A stretch of DNA of 55,166 bases from Ameyamaea chiangmaiensis (GCF_025995235.1 NZ_BAPT01000004.1:1-55166); one strand, 5' to 3'; positions 1 to 8,917 are shown, counted from the first letter of the stretch. Program-made: numbers and translations. The notes: generated from the letters alone by a model not told the origin.

Positions 1-1
1 C

Positions 2-283
2 GATCTGCTGTTCCCGATCAATCATGGGATCCTTTTCTATCCCGGCTTCACCGTCCTGCCGCCCTTCGTGGCCTATCGTGTCGATCGGATGGACGAGCCG
101 AAATTCACGCTTCTCGCGGAACAATTGCGCGAGCGGATGAAGAGTCTGGAAACGATCGCGCCGATTCCTTACCGCAAGCAGAATTACGGTGACTACCAGA
201 TCCCGACTATGGAACTGCTGCCCGGATTGGTGCCCCCCGGAGCGCAGGGCTTCGCGGTGCATCTTGCCCCCGAGCGCGACTGA
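2..283 (+). CDS. NAD(P)H-dependent flavodoxin-like quinone reductase, C-terminal part
   Basis: This is the C-terminal 93 residues or so of an NAD(P)H:quinone oxidoreductase of the flavodoxin-like NQO1/MdaB family, which passes electrons from NAD(P)H through FMN or FAD to quinones in the cytoplasm. The frame is open from base 2 and begins with the family's active-site stretch INHGILFYPGF, followed by LPPFVAYRVDRM and a charged C-terminal helix (AEQLRERMKSL). The start lies outside the window, so length and N-terminal fold cannot be checked. It is followed by a damaged stretch with remnants of other genes. The family call is fairly secure; the substrate is not known. Confidence 0.7.
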   Translation, partial: DLLFPINHGILFYPGFTVLPPFVAYRVDRMDEPKFTLLAEQLRERMKSLETIAPIPYRKQNYGDYQIPTMELLPGLVPPGAQGFAVHLAPERD

Positions 284-387
284 CCGCCGCGCCGCAATGA
301 GGGAGGAGCGTCAGCGTCCGCAAATGTGCTCTGGAAGCGGGCATGAGCTGGATGCTGATTGAGGATCGGCATTACTCATAGCCAACG

Positions 388-663
388 GTGACCGAACTCA
401 TGCATCTGACCGAACTCCGTTATCTGCTGACGGTTATCGAAGCTGGAAGTTTCGGTCGGCAGACACACTCCCCACATCTTTCAGCATCAGCACTCAGCCC
501 CAAAGCGCTCGCTACTGGCAACTGTGCATTTCCTGATTCATTCTTGAAGCGTCCGCGACGAGCCGCCGACGTTTCATCCGCATCATTAAGCGAGGCACTG
601 ACTTTCCGCGGGGCCGACATACATCGTGCCCGCTCCAATCCCAGATCGGCTCGACGGAAATGA
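388..663 (+). pseudogene. LysR-type regulator remnant (N-terminal helix only)
   Basis: Residues 6 to 22 of this reading frame (LTELRYLLTVIEAGSFG) match the first helix of LysR-family DNA-binding domains. The usual second and third helices are only vaguely present (a SASALS stretch) and nothing resembling an effector domain follows. The frame ends after 91 residues, against about 300 for the family. It lies tail to tail with, and partly overlaps, a truncated dehydrogenase on the other strand. I read this as a decayed regulator at a rearrangement scar, not a working gene. Confidence 0.45.
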
Positions 664-1149
664 CCGCCCGCCATTGAAAACACAGCCTCCCAAGCATTTG
701 AGCACTGGCAGCAGGCGAAGCCAAACATCATTGACGCCAGTCGCCAGTATGGACAGCTTCCCAGCTTCAGCCTCCGCCGGCCCTCCGAAAATAATGGCGC
801 CGACATATGTCTGTCCGCGTTGCGCATGACCCTCCCGCAGACGACGCGCCTGGGAGCAGGAGATTGTGCCGCAGTTGACGTGAATCGCTCGCGGTGACAG
901 CCCGGTTGCGATGCCATCTTCACCGAAGATCATGTCCTCAAGCGTTACGTCATCGGCCATCATCGAAAAGACGACGTCCACCTCCCACGCGACGGAAGCT
1001 GGTGTTTCAACAAAAGTTGCACCACGGGCAACAAGGTTCTCTGTTCTTGCCGATACGCAGTCATAGACAACGAGGCGATGTCCGGCCGCGAGAAGGCGCT
1101 CCGCCACAAGCTGCTCCATAGCGCCAACTCCGACAAATCCAACGTTCAT
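586..1149 (-). pseudogene. NAD-binding 6-phosphogluconate/3-hydroxyisobutyrate dehydrogenase-type protein, truncated
   Basis: The start at 1149 has a GGGAG ribosome binding site. The first 165 residues form the Rossmann domain of the beta-hydroxyacid dehydrogenase family: the nucleotide-binding loop FVGVGAM at residues 5 to 11, then the substrate-side stretch HVNCGTIS. The family normally has a second all-helical domain carrying the catalytic lysine and totals about 290 residues. Here the frame stops at 187, in sequence with no similarity to that domain, where it runs into the LysR remnant on the opposite strand. A complete enzyme is therefore unlikely. It is divergent from the CMD-family gene at 1329. 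Confidence 0.6.
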
Positions 1150-1225
1150 TGTCGATCTCCCTGAAGTTCGTGTCGCTTCCGACCGGCGGTCGAAACACGG
1201 ATGTCGAACCCGATCTTATATGCCT

Positions 1226-1256
1226 TTGACTATTTTAGATAGGTATGTCATATAGG
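1226..1256 (+). promoter_or_regulatory. candidate promoter for the CMD/isochorismatase-like/cupin genes
   Basis: A TTGACT element (1226-1231) is followed after 19 bases by TATAGG (1251-1256) in a locally AT-rich stretch between the divergent dehydrogenase and CMD genes. TATATG/CATATA half-sites flank it and could bind a regulator. The spacing is slightly long, so this is only a candidate. Confidence 0.25.
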
Positions 1257-1328
1257 TCTAGTCGGGCGCCACGATCCGCGCCGGTTAATTTTCCTCGCGC
1301 CGTGGCAGCACGCTACAGGAGGACATTG

Positions 1329-1913
1329 ATGTCTCATCTGACGGAATATCCCTTCAAAATCGCTATCCCTTTGCCAACTGACGCGGACATCGGCGCCGAA
1401 ATGGCGACCTACCTCCGCGAGAAGGGGCAGAATTACAAAGATGGCCGCATGATGCTGGGCGCCGGATCGCTCGGCGTCCCTATCATCGAGCTGGCCCGCG
1501 CGGTATTCCGGGTCGACGGCGTTGATCCGAAACTGCGCGAATTCATCTGCCTGCGTATTTGTAAGCTCCTCGGGGGTGTAAATCCCTGGGGTCCGAATCT
1601 GCGCATGCTCGACAATCTGAATGCCAGCACAGCAGAAAAAGAGGGCATTCAGAACGATGGCCCCGTGACGGGTATGGATGAAGAGGCGCAACTCATCATC
1701 CAGGCAACCGAAGAATTGACGCTGAAGGGCGCAATCTCCGACCCCGTTCTGGAGGCCATGCGAAATCGTTATTCTGACGAGATATGCCGGAAATATATTG
1801 CCGTCATGTGTTGGTATAACTTCTTCAACCGGTATCTTATCTCGACGCGGGTCCCTGCGGAAACCGACGAAGAAGTCATCGAAAAAGTGGGCGACAAGAC
1901 AATGCCCGCCTGA
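1329..1913 (+). CDS. carboxymuconolactone decarboxylase family protein (AhpD-like fold)
   Basis: This 194-residue protein belongs to the CMD/AhpD-like superfamily of small helical proteins that include decarboxylases and thiol peroxidase partners. Residues 71 to 90 hold EFICLRICKLLGG, with two cysteines (C74, C78) three residues apart where AhpD relatives have a redox CxxC pair, followed by a tryptophan-containing loop (NPWGPN). I chose the ATG at 1329 because a strong AGGAGG lies seven bases upstream. It heads a run of same-strand genes (isochorismatase-like, cupin, MFS exporter, MarR). The spacing of the cysteines leaves it open whether this member is a peroxidase partner or a decarboxylase-like protein. 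Confidence 0.7.
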   Translation: MSHLTEYPFKIAIPLPTDADIGAEMATYLREKGQNYKDGRMMLGAGSLGVPIIELARAVFRVDGVDPKLREFICLRICKLLGGVNPWGPNLRMLDNLNASTAEKEGIQNDGPVTGMDEEAQLIIQATEELTLKGAISDPVLEAMRNRYSDEICRKYIAVMCWYNFFNRYLISTRVPAETDEEVIEKVGDKTMPA

Positions 1914-2013
1914 GCGCGGCCGGAATGTTGCGCTCCAGGAAAATAGCCCGGCGGATGTTCAGCAGCCATGCAAGCCGGGCGAAAATCATCTTCACAATAC
2001 GGAGAATATAATT

Positions 2014-2589
2014 ATGCCAGTCACAGTCCTGGATAAAATCCCTGCCCTCATCATCGTCGATCTTCAGAAAGGTCTCGCCGGCCTCCCGACGGCTCATCCG
2101 TTTGGTAGTGTCGTCGACAATTCACGACGCCTCGCCGAGGCATTCCGCAAAAAGGGACTGCCCGTCGTCCTGGTGAACGTGGCCGGCGGCGCTCCCGGTC
2201 GGGCCGACGTCCACCAGAATCAGCCCTCTGGCGCCTCGACGGCGCGCCCGGCCGACTGGGCCGAACTGCTGGAAGAACTCGACCGGCAGCCGGACGATAT
2301 TCTCGTCACCAAAAATACCTGGGGCGCTTTTCAGGGGACCGACCTCGCCGAGGCTCTGGCCGCACGTCACGTCACGCAGGTCGTCATCACCGGCGTCGCC
2401 ACAAGCATCGGCGTGGAATCGACGGCCCGGTCGGCACACGAGCACGGGCTGCACGTCGTTCTCGCCACCGACGCCATGACCGATACCAACGCTGCGGCCC
2501 ACGAACACAGCACCAGCCGGATTTTTCCGCGCCTGGGCGAGACGGCCACGACCGACGAGATCCTTGCCAAGCTCGCTGCACACGCCTGA
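2014..2589 (+). CDS. isochorismatase-family hydrolase lacking the catalytic cysteine
   Basis: The 191-residue protein has the isochorismatase-like alpha/beta fold: ALIIVDLQ with the conserved aspartate at D16, a conserved lysine at K100 (TKNTWGAF) and the cis-peptide loop VITGVATS at 124-131. The position that is cysteine in the cysteine hydrolases of this superfamily (TSxCVxxT) is glycine here (G133). True isochorismatases such as EntB also lack this cysteine, so a vinyl-ether hydrolase or a related non-cysteine activity is more likely than an amidase. The ATG at 2014 is preceded by GGAGA. About 100 bases separate it from the CMD gene, and it probably shares that transcript. Confidence 0.75.
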   Translation: MPVTVLDKIPALIIVDLQKGLAGLPTAHPFGSVVDNSRRLAEAFRKKGLPVVLVNVAGGAPGRADVHQNQPSGASTARPADWAELLEELDRQPDDILVTKNTWGAFQGTDLAEALAARHVTQVVITGVATSIGVESTARSAHEHGLHVVLATDAMTDTNAAAHEHSTSRIFPRLGETATTDEILAKLAAHA

Positions 2590-2629
2590 CAGCGCGCAAT
2601 CACCCCGCCACGATTGAGGAGAAACCGTC

Positions 2630-3529
2630 GTGCAGATCGTCGCCATCGCAGAAGCGCCTACCACTCGCCAGGGCCGGGACAGCTCACTTCGTACCGGCGG
2701 CACCGTTCGCCAGACGCTGCTCAGCGACAGTACTGCTGACGGGCTGAACTTCCGGTTTATCCGCAGTCAATATCAGGGCGGAGACTCGGCGTTTGAGTCC
2801 CCGAAGCACCGTCACGCCTTTCAGCAGATCCGCTTCACCGAAGCCGGCTCGGTCAATTACGCTCCTGGCCACGATATTTCTCAAGGGGACATCGCGTATT
2901 TCCCGCGTGGGGCCTACTACGGCCCCCAACGCAAGGACCACGGCGCGGGCCTCCTGCTTCAGTTCGGTTTTCATGGCGAACACCAGTCCGGACCGGAATG
3001 GACACAGCACCGCGCCGCCGCTCTGGAACGTCTGAACGCAAGGGGGCGCTTTGAGGGCGGCATCTACTACGAGCAGGACGAGGCCACCGGCGGCGAAACC
3101 AAGCGCGACGCGAACCAGGCTCTTTACGAGGAACAGTATTTTGCCCGGACGGGGCGAAAGTTCTCCATCCCGCCGCCAGGCTATGCAGAGCCGATCCTCT
3201 TGCACCCTGCAGCATTCGACTATTATCCGACCGCCGCAGGCGTCCGTGTCAAACAGCTTGGGCATTTCTTCGACCATCCCGGCCCGAACGCCGACATCCG
3301 GATCGGCATGATCGAATTGGCCGACGGCGCATCCTATGAGTTCGCTTCCGACCGCGCTCAAATCGCATGGACAAGCGATGCCGGGCTCCGGGTCGACGGC
3401 ACGACGCACGGCAAGCTCACCTGCCTCTACAGCCCACGCGATGAAACGGTGACGGCCAGCGCCGCCACCACGACCGCGGAGCGGCAGGTCATCGAGCTGT
3501 ATGTGCTGGAATTGCCGCGCCTCGACTGA
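2630..3529 (+). CDS. cupin-fold protein, about 299 residues
   Basis: A GTG start at 2630 is preceded by GAGGAG. Residues 60 to 120 show a cupin-like strand pattern with possible metal ligands (PKHRHAFQQIRF, then YAPGHDISQGDIAYFPRGAYYGP). A second cupin-like half follows towards the C-terminus (GHFFDHPGPNADIRIGMIEL with GASYEF). It therefore resembles a two-domain cupin oxygenase or isomerase rather than a regulator, as no DNA-binding domain is visible. It lies between the isochorismatase-like gene and an MFS exporter, which suggests a role in handling a small aromatic or acid compound. The reaction is unknown. Confidence 0.6.
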   Translation: MQIVAIAEAPTTRQGRDSSLRTGGTVRQTLLSDSTADGLNFRFIRSQYQGGDSAFESPKHRHAFQQIRFTEAGSVNYAPGHDISQGDIAYFPRGAYYGPQRKDHGAGLLLQFGFHGEHQSGPEWTQHRAAALERLNARGRFEGGIYYEQDEATGGETKRDANQALYEEQYFARTGRKFSIPPPGYAEPILLHPAAFDYYPTAAGVRVKQLGHFFDHPGPNADIRIGMIELADGASYEFASDRAQIAWTSDAGLRVDGTTHGKLTCLYSPRDETVTASAATTTAERQVIELYVLELPRLD

Positions 3530-3574
3530 CCGGGACACATCACTCAACAACGGAGCACGCTCGCTCGCACGTCT

Positions 3575-4975
3575 ATGATCACGCATTCACAACAAATAAC
3601 AACGTACGGCCGGTTCCCACGCCGGTTTCTCGCGCCCCTCATGCTCGGGGCAATCCTCAATCCCATCAACTCTTCCATCATCGCGGTCGCCCTCGTGCCC
3701 ATCGGGGCAGCGTTCGGCGCGCGCCCGGCTCAGACCGCCTGGCTTGTGTCGGCGCTCTATATGGCCACCGCGATCGGCCAGCCGCTCGTCGGCCGGTTCG
3801 TGGACGTCTTCGGTCCCAAGCGCCTTTTCCTGCTGGGCGCCTTCCTGACCATGATCGCAGGCATAATCGGCACCGTGGCCCCCGCTCTATGGGTGCTCGT
3901 CGTCGCGCGTGTCATCCTCGGACTCGGAACCTGTGCCGGCTATCCCTCCGCCATGTCGCTGATCCGCAAAGTGGCAAATCACGACCATCTCGAGAGTCCG
4001 GCTAGCGTCCTGACCGCCTTGTCAGTCACAGTGCAGACGATCGCGGCCATCGGTCCGACCTTGGGCGGCCTCCTCATCGCTCTCGGCGGCTGGCGCCTCA
4101 CCATGGCCATCAACATCCCTCTTGGTATGGCCGCGCTCCTGCTGGGCTGGATGATGCTTCCGGCCTATGGCACCGGCACACAGCAAGATGAACGTGAAGC
4201 CCTCCGCAGCTTCGATTGGGCCGGCACCGCACTGTTCGCAGTAGCGCTGCTTGGCCTGCTGCTGTTCCTCATGGCACCTGGCACCTCCACCCTGTGGAGC
4301 TTGGCGATGGCCGCTTCTGCCGGCGCCGCGTTTGCCTTCCACGAGCTTCGCGTGACGGCACCTTTCATCGATCTCAGGCTTTTATGGGGCAACCTGCCAC
4401 TCCTCGCGACGTACGCCCGTGCCCTGGCCGCCTCAACGACGTCCTATGCCTTCATCTACGGCTTCAGCCAATGGATGGAGGAAGGTCGCGGCCTGAGTGC
4501 CTCGAAGACAGGACTTCTACTGCTGCCGACTTTCGGCGTCGGCATCCTGGTTTCCACTCTATGGGGACGTACTCCACAGGTGCGGGGCAAGCTCGTTGTC
4601 GGCGGAACCTTGCAGGCCGTCGTCGGAAGCGTCTTGCTGCTGACCTCGCCGGGATCACCGATCTGGTTTCTTGCGACCGTCACCGCCCTGCTGGGTATCC
4701 CGCAGGGGCTGCTGAGCCTCTCCAACCAGAATGCACTCTATCACCAGGCGCATCCTGAGAGCCTCGGCGCCTCCTCAGGCCTGTTACGCACCTTTCAATA
4801 TTTTGGTGCGATCATCGCGTCCGCGGCAACGGGCATGGCTTTCGGGCATCGCGCCGATACGACCGGCATGCACGAGCTCGCGGCTTTTATCATCATCGTC
4901 TCGACCCTCGCCCTGCTCGTCACTCTGCTCGATCGCTCGCTGGCTCTCGCCCCAGGCGCAGGGAAGTCCAGGTAA
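3575..4975 (+). CDS. MFS transporter, DHA2-like drug exporter
   Basis: This 466-residue, strongly hydrophobic protein has the length and helix pattern of the DHA2 (EmrB/QacA) branch of the major facilitator superfamily, with about 14 membrane segments. The motif A-like loop between helices 2 and 3 reads GQPLVGRFVDVFGPKR, and a motif C-like stretch follows in helix 5 (GPTLGGLLIALGGWR). It probably exports a toxic compound in exchange for protons. The MarR gene 51 bases downstream on the same strand is a likely controller, the usual arrangement for MarR-regulated efflux pumps. The ribosome binding site is weak. Confidence 0.85.
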   Translation: MITHSQQITTYGRFPRRFLAPLMLGAILNPINSSIIAVALVPIGAAFGARPAQTAWLVSALYMATAIGQPLVGRFVDVFGPKRLFLLGAFLTMIAGIIGTVAPALWVLVVARVILGLGTCAGYPSAMSLIRKVANHDHLESPASVLTALSVTVQTIAAIGPTLGGLLIALGGWRLTMAINIPLGMAALLLGWMMLPAYGTGTQQDEREALRSFDWAGTALFAVALLGLLLFLMAPGTSTLWSLAMAASAGAAFAFHELRVTAPFIDLRLLWGNLPLLATYARALAASTTSYAFIYGFSQWMEEGRGLSASKTGLLLLPTFGVGILVSTLWGRTPQVRGKLVVGGTLQAVVGSVLLLTSPGSPIWFLATVTALLGIPQGLLSLSNQNALYHQAHPESLGASSGLLRTFQYFGAIIASAATGMAFGHRADTTGMHELAAFIIIVSTLALLVTLLDRSLALAPGAGKSR

Positions 4976-5026
4976 AGAGGTCATTATTGATTGCGCCTCA
5001 CGACATAGCTATTTAAGATAAGAAGA

Positions 5027-5476
5027 ATGAAGGACGAAGACCTGCATCGATTGCTCGGGCAGTTGCGCACCCTGCAGCGCCGCCAGCGTCGTGAACGCCC
5101 TCCAGTCGAGGGGCTCTCGCAGTCCGCTGTGCGCGTGCTGGGCGTGGTGGCGCGAAGCGAGTGTGGGTCGCAACCCACTCAGATCGGTCGCGAACTGGTC
5201 ATGACCTCATCCAATGTGGCCGGCGCACTCTCCGAGTTGACTGAGCGGGGTTTTGTTGAGCGGACGGCTGATAGGGTAGATACGCGCCGCGTCAACATCA
5301 CTCTCACCCCAGCCGGTGAGCGGCTGGTCGCTAGAGATCGCGCATTGCGCGACGACTGGCTTGCTGAAGCGATCCAGAATCTGCTTACGAATAAAGAGGA
5401 AGCTACGCTCATCGCCGCCGGATATATTCTCGAGCGCCTCGCCAATTATTTCCCGACACCACCCAGAGAAAATTAA
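5027..5476 (+). CDS. MarR family transcriptional regulator
   Basis: The 149-residue protein has the MarR winged-helix layout: a helix-turn-helix with TQIGRELVMTSSNVAGALSEL at about 55 to 75, then the wing with the conserved DTRRVNITLTPAGERL. MarR proteins are dimers that release DNA on binding phenolic or other small ligands. It follows the MFS exporter by 51 bases and is likely to regulate the exporter and perhaps the upstream CMD/isochorismatase-like/cupin set. The start ATG at 5027 has only a weak AGAAG in front of it. No clear palindromic operator was found nearby. Confidence 0.85.
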   Translation: MKDEDLHRLLGQLRTLQRRQRRERPPVEGLSQSAVRVLGVVARSECGSQPTQIGRELVMTSSNVAGALSELTERGFVERTADRVDTRRVNITLTPAGERLVARDRALRDDWLAEAIQNLLTNKEEATLIAAGYILERLANYFPTPPREN

Positions 5477-5583
5477 CCTACAATACGGCTTATTTGTTTT
5501 CGGCAGTTCTTTGGACCCTCGACGAATTTGTATTTCAACGTCGTTGCTCAGCGGCTTCACACCCCTATTCAGGGACTGACGAC

Positions 5584-5847
5584 ATGACATTCATTCGTCG
5601 GCCGCTGGAAGTCTGGCAACTGATCTGCGCGATCACGGCCGCTGAGCGGGGCAGCATCCGGCGCGCGGCGGGGGATCGACCCATCCGCTCCATGCGGACG
5701 ACCGAGGCCAGGGCGGTGATGAACCGCGCTATCGACACCGGCCGGGAGCGGCTGGCACAACAGTTCCTTGCTTCAGAGGACCTCACCCATCTGACGCGGC
5801 TTCGTGCGACAGGCCTCACGCGCCCGGGTGAAGCCTCGGGCCGATAA
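5584..5847 (+). pseudogene. LysR-type regulator remnant (first copy of a recurring N-terminus)
   Basis: The first 29 residues (RRPLEVWQLICAITAAERGS and following) match the start of the intact LysR gene at 24327 (KRPPFDLWQLLCVRTIAEHGS), including the following CGCGGCG run at DNA level. After that the frame has no LysR character and overlaps the end of the LysR gene on the other strand. It is therefore a fragment of a second LysR paralogue, truncated after the first helix. A degenerate third copy is at 18714. The stretch from 5477 to 5583 upstream contains no other gene. Confidence 0.55.
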
Positions 5848-6715
5848 TCTCCACCAGCCAGTCGACGAAGACCCGCACACGCGGAGAAAGCTGCCTGTTG
5901 CTTGGATACAGCACCGAAAGCGGTGTAGGTGTCGGCGGGAAATCGGCCAGAACCTCGATCAGCCTGCCGATCGCGAGATCATCGATGAAGCGGTAACGTG
6001 GCGCCTGTACGAGACCGAACCCTTGCCGCGCTGCGGCGGCACTGGTTTCCGCGCCACTGACCAACAGCCGTGTCGGCAACGTTACCTTGATCACTTCGTG
6101 CCCGCGTGTAAACTCAAGCGGCAGAGCTTGGCCGGTGCGCGACGACACGAAGCCGATCATTTGATGGCCTTCAAGGGCCTCCGGTGTCGCGGGCATTCCA
6201 TGCTGGGCAAGATATTCCGGGCTGGCCACGGTGACCTCTTCCATTACTCCCAGATGGCAGGCCACCATCTCGCTGTCGGCGAGTGCCCCGGCCCGCACGA
6301 CGCAATCCACGCCCTCGCGGACCAGATCGACAAACCGTTCGCCCTCTCCAAGATGGACAGTCAGGGCAGGATGCCGCGCGAGGAAGTCGGGCATCGCCGG
6401 AAGCAGGATCGTGCGGGCCAGATGACCAACGACGTCGACCCGCAACACGCCAGAAACGGCGCCTGCTGCATTCCGATCCGCGTCCTCAAGGTCGGCCAGG
6501 ATTGCGATGCACCGACGATAATAGGCGTCTCCTTCCATTGTGGGTCGGACGTGGCGGGTCGAGCGGTGCAGCAACCGGGTTCCCAACCGGCTCTCCAACG
6601 CCTTGATCGCTGCGGTCGCGACAGGCCGCGATACACCGCAGGCCGCCGCTGCGGCACTGAAACTGCCGCGATCGACAATGCGGATGAAAAGATCGAGTGT
6701 CGCGAGCCTGTCCAT
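5816..6715 (-). CDS. LysR family transcriptional regulator
   Basis: A complete 299-residue LysR-type regulator. Residues 5 to 60 form the winged helix (TLDLFIRIVDRGSFSAAAAA, then the recognition stretch RPVATAAIKALESRLGTRLLHR), and residues 90 to 295 form the periplasmic-binding-protein-like effector domain ending in VFVDWLVEIIGPRLH. It is transcribed divergently from the SDR gene at 6817, with 101 bases between the starts. That is the classic arrangement in which a LysR protein activates its neighbour and represses itself. It probably controls that SDR in response to an unknown small molecule. Confidence 0.9.
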   Translation of the reverse strand: MDRLATLDLFIRIVDRGSFSAAAAACGVSRPVATAAIKALESRLGTRLLHRSTRHVRPTMEGDAYYRRCIAILADLEDADRNAAGAVSGVLRVDVVGHLARTILLPAMPDFLARHPALTVHLGEGERFVDLVREGVDCVVRAGALADSEMVACHLGVMEEVTVASPEYLAQHGMPATPEALEGHQMIGFVSSRTGQALPLEFTRGHEVIKVTLPTRLLVSGAETSAAAARQGFGLVQAPRYRFIDDLAIGRLIEVLADFPPTPTPLSVLYPSNRQLSPRVRVFVDWLVEIIGPRLHPGA

Positions 6716-6816
6716 GCGATTATTCCATGGCGCAAAACAATGCTGTCGGAAAGGACGATCTTATCGAATGGGCCATGGTGTGACCAACATGGGGCCACCA
6801 TCAAACGGAGAGCCCC

Positions 6817-7578
6817 ATGCCAGCAGCAAAGACCATTGCCCTCGTCACCGGCGGAAGCCGTGGCCTCGGTCGCTCGACTGTTGAAGCGCTTGCCCGACGC
6901 GGCGTTTCATCAATCTTCACCTATCATGCCAACCGGGCTGCTGCCGACGAGGTTGTCGGCACTGTCGAACACAGTGGAGCCCGTGCCGTGGCCCTGCAAC
7001 TCGACACCAGTAACATTTCTGCCTTTCCACCATTCCTCGAAGAGGTTCGAACAGTGCTGGGCGAATGGGGTGCCGAGCGTTTCGACTACCTGGTCAATAT
7101 GGCGGGGACGTCACATAGCGGACCGTTCGGCGAGGTGACGGAGGAAGATTTCGACGCCGCCTATCGTGTTCATGTCAAAGGCCCGTTCTTCCTGACGCAG
7201 ACACTACTGCCGCTCATCGCGGATGGCGGCCGGATCGTAAATATCTCTTCGGGGCTGACCCGTTTTACATATCCCGGCCGGATCGTTTATGCGTCGATGA
7301 AGGGGGCTGTGGAAGTCATGACACATTACATGGCCAGGGAACTCGGGCCGCGTCGCATCGCCGTCAATACGGTCGCCCCGGGCGCCATCCAGACAGATTT
7401 TTCGGGGGGCGCTGTCCGGGACAATCCGGAGGTTGCCCGGCATATCGCGGAGGCGACAGCGCTCGGGCGCCCGGGGCTTCCAGACGATATCGGCCCGATG
7501 ATCGCCTCGCTGCTGTCCGAGGACAATCGCTGGGTCAATGCGCAACGGATCGAAGTCTCCGGCGGCCAGTGTATCTGA
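6817..7578 (+). CDS. SDR family NAD(P)-dependent oxidoreductase
   Basis: A 253-residue classical short-chain dehydrogenase/reductase. It has the cofactor loop TGGSRGLG near residue 11, the NMAG motif near 93, and the catalytic set with serine in NISS and YASMK (YxxxK). The C-terminal VSGGQ stretch is typical. All catalytic residues are present, unlike in the SDR genes at 19069 and 21897. CGGAGAG precedes the ATG. The divergent LysR gene is the likely regulator. The substrate cannot be told from sequence; FabG-like ketoreductases and sugar or xenobiotic carbonyl reductases share this pattern. Confidence 0.9.
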   Translation: MPAAKTIALVTGGSRGLGRSTVEALARRGVSSIFTYHANRAAADEVVGTVEHSGARAVALQLDTSNISAFPPFLEEVRTVLGEWGAERFDYLVNMAGTSHSGPFGEVTEEDFDAAYRVHVKGPFFLTQTLLPLIADGGRIVNISSGLTRFTYPGRIVYASMKGAVEVMTHYMARELGPRRIAVNTVAPGAIQTDFSGGAVRDNPEVARHIAEATALGRPGLPDDIGPMIASLLSEDNRWVNAQRIEVSGGQCI

Positions 7579-8077
7579 GCGCCGGCATCGTCTGCCTTGC
7601 CGTCTGAATAGCCGGATCACCCGTGGAATGCCGCTGAGACATGGCCAGCTCGCTTTATGATAAGGCCACGCGCGATCATTCAAGCCCCCATTATCACTGA
7701 GCGTGACGACTAAGGTCCTTGCCAATAGCCAAGCCGGACGACGTCTATCGTCAGGGTGCCGTGACAGCGCGAAGATATCGTATCGGCGGCATTCCGACAT
7801 GGCGCGTGAAGGCAGTGCTGAATGTGCTGGCCGAGCCATAGCCAGGCGAGCCGTATCAGCCATTCCGCCGCAGCTTCCTTAGGAGCATGCGCGCCGTGAC
7901 ATACAGGTTATGCCGGGAACAGGTCACCCCAGAATGGGGTCAGTCGGGAAACACGATCCACGTTGGCAATACGCTCGTCGTAGAATAGGACAGGTACCAT
8001 CAACGCCGCGGCACTCTGGAAGATCGGGAGCAGGTTGCGCTGGCCAGCTACTCCCTCTGTCAATTATGGTCATGTCA
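7579..8077. other. intergenic stretch without a recognisable gene
   Basis: About 500 bases separate the SDR gene from the YXWGXW-protein gene, which converge on this stretch. Open frames here are short or antisense, with no family motif. No clear terminator hairpin was seen. The sequence may be decayed coding DNA. Confidence 0.5.
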
Positions 8078-8368
8078 TTATTTCCAATGTCCTGCAATCC
8101 AGACCCATCCCCTGAGACTTGCCCGCCACGAGCCCGGAACCCAGATGAGTTTCGGCATCGGCCGGCCAATCCAATGGCCTGGAAGCCACACATAACGCGC
8201 ACGATGCCACTTCCAGTGTCCGGGATCCCATACGAACTTCTCCGGCGCTCCCGGCGGAGCAACCATCATCTCGTGCGGTGCAGGCGGCGGAGGGCCAATC
8301 ATGACGACCTGGGCCTGCGCGCTCGGAATTGTCATACACACAATGAAGCCTAATATTACAAATTTCAT
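8078..8368 (-). CDS. secreted YXWGXW-repeat small protein
   Basis: This 96-residue protein starts with a clear signal peptide (MKFVILGFIVCMTIPSAQAQ, cleavage after AQA). It then carries three tryptophan-rich repeats of the YXWGXW type found in small envelope proteins: FVWDPGHWKW, YVWLPGHWIG and LIWVPGSWRA, with a final WVWIAGHWK. GGAGAG lies five bases before the ATG. It is the last gene of a run that begins with the ECF sigma factor at 10064, 75 bases after the CnrX-like gene. It is probably an outer-membrane or periplasmic stress protein made by that regulon. Its biochemical role is unknown. Confidence 0.8.
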   Translation of the reverse strand: MKFVILGFIVCMTIPSAQAQVVMIGPPPPAPHEMMVAPPGAPEKFVWDPGHWKWHRARYVWLPGHWIGRPMPKLIWVPGSWRASLRGWVWIAGHWK

Positions 8369-8443
8369 TTATGCTCTCCGGATGCCTGCGGGATTACTGC
8401 GCGCCAATGACCGCGCGACAGGGTATCCTCAAAACCTTCCCAA

Positions 8444-8917
8444 TTATCTTTTAAGGGCGGCCGTATTATCCTCCCCGCCGCGCTCGTCTGTCTCCGGGGC
8501 AATCAGGAGCTTTCTCCCTGTCGGCGAGATCTGCGACAATGCGACGACCAACGCCGTATCGAAGGGGGCGGTAAACAGGTTCCAGTCCTCCCGCCATTCG
8601 GCCATCGCCGCGCGCAATTCTCGCGTGTCGAGCGGATCAGACAGAATCAGCCTGTTGACGCGCCGTCGTGCCCGGCTCAGGCGTCTGGAATCTTCCTCCA
8701 TGTGCGGATCATTTTGCTCAATGACCGTTCGAAACTGTCGCGCATCCTCCGGACGCAATCTTTTTTCGACCTCCGCCAGCACCGACGTCAGCGGCGGATG
8801 TCTGGTCTCGGCGCGGTGGTGCGGAAGAATAAATCCCGCCACTACCGCCAACAGGAAAACATTCGCAAATACGGAAGCCACAAGCGAACGACGCAGACTT
8901 CTCTGGTCGAGCATCAT
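8444..8917 (-). CDS. periplasmic heavy-metal sensor, CnrX/Spy-like
   Basis: A 157-residue protein with one N-terminal membrane anchor (SLVASVFANVFLLAVVAGFIL, about residues 10 to 30), then a helical periplasmic part with the LRPEDARQFRTVIEQN and RRVNRLILSDPLDTRELRAAM pattern of the Spy/CpxP/CnrX superfamily. In the CnrYXH system the CnrX protein senses metal in the periplasm and releases sigma factor CnrH from anti-sigma CnrY. Its start overlaps the stop of the putative anti-sigma gene by one base (TGATG), with GGAGG six bases upstream, so the two are translationally coupled. The inducing metal or stress is not known. Confidence 0.75.
   Translation of the reverse strand: MMLDQRSLRRSLVASVFANVFLLAVVAGFILPHHRAETRHPPLTSVLAEVEKRLRPEDARQFRTVIEQNDPHMEEDSRRLSRARRRVNRLILSDPLDTRELRAAMAEWREDWNLFTAPFDTALVVALSQISPTGRKLLIAPETDERGGEDNTAALKR

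Noticed and set aside
5804..7138. Long plus-strand frame opposite the LysR gene at 5816-6715
   Set aside because: It covers the LysR gene antisense and runs into the SDR in the wrong frame, with no family signal.
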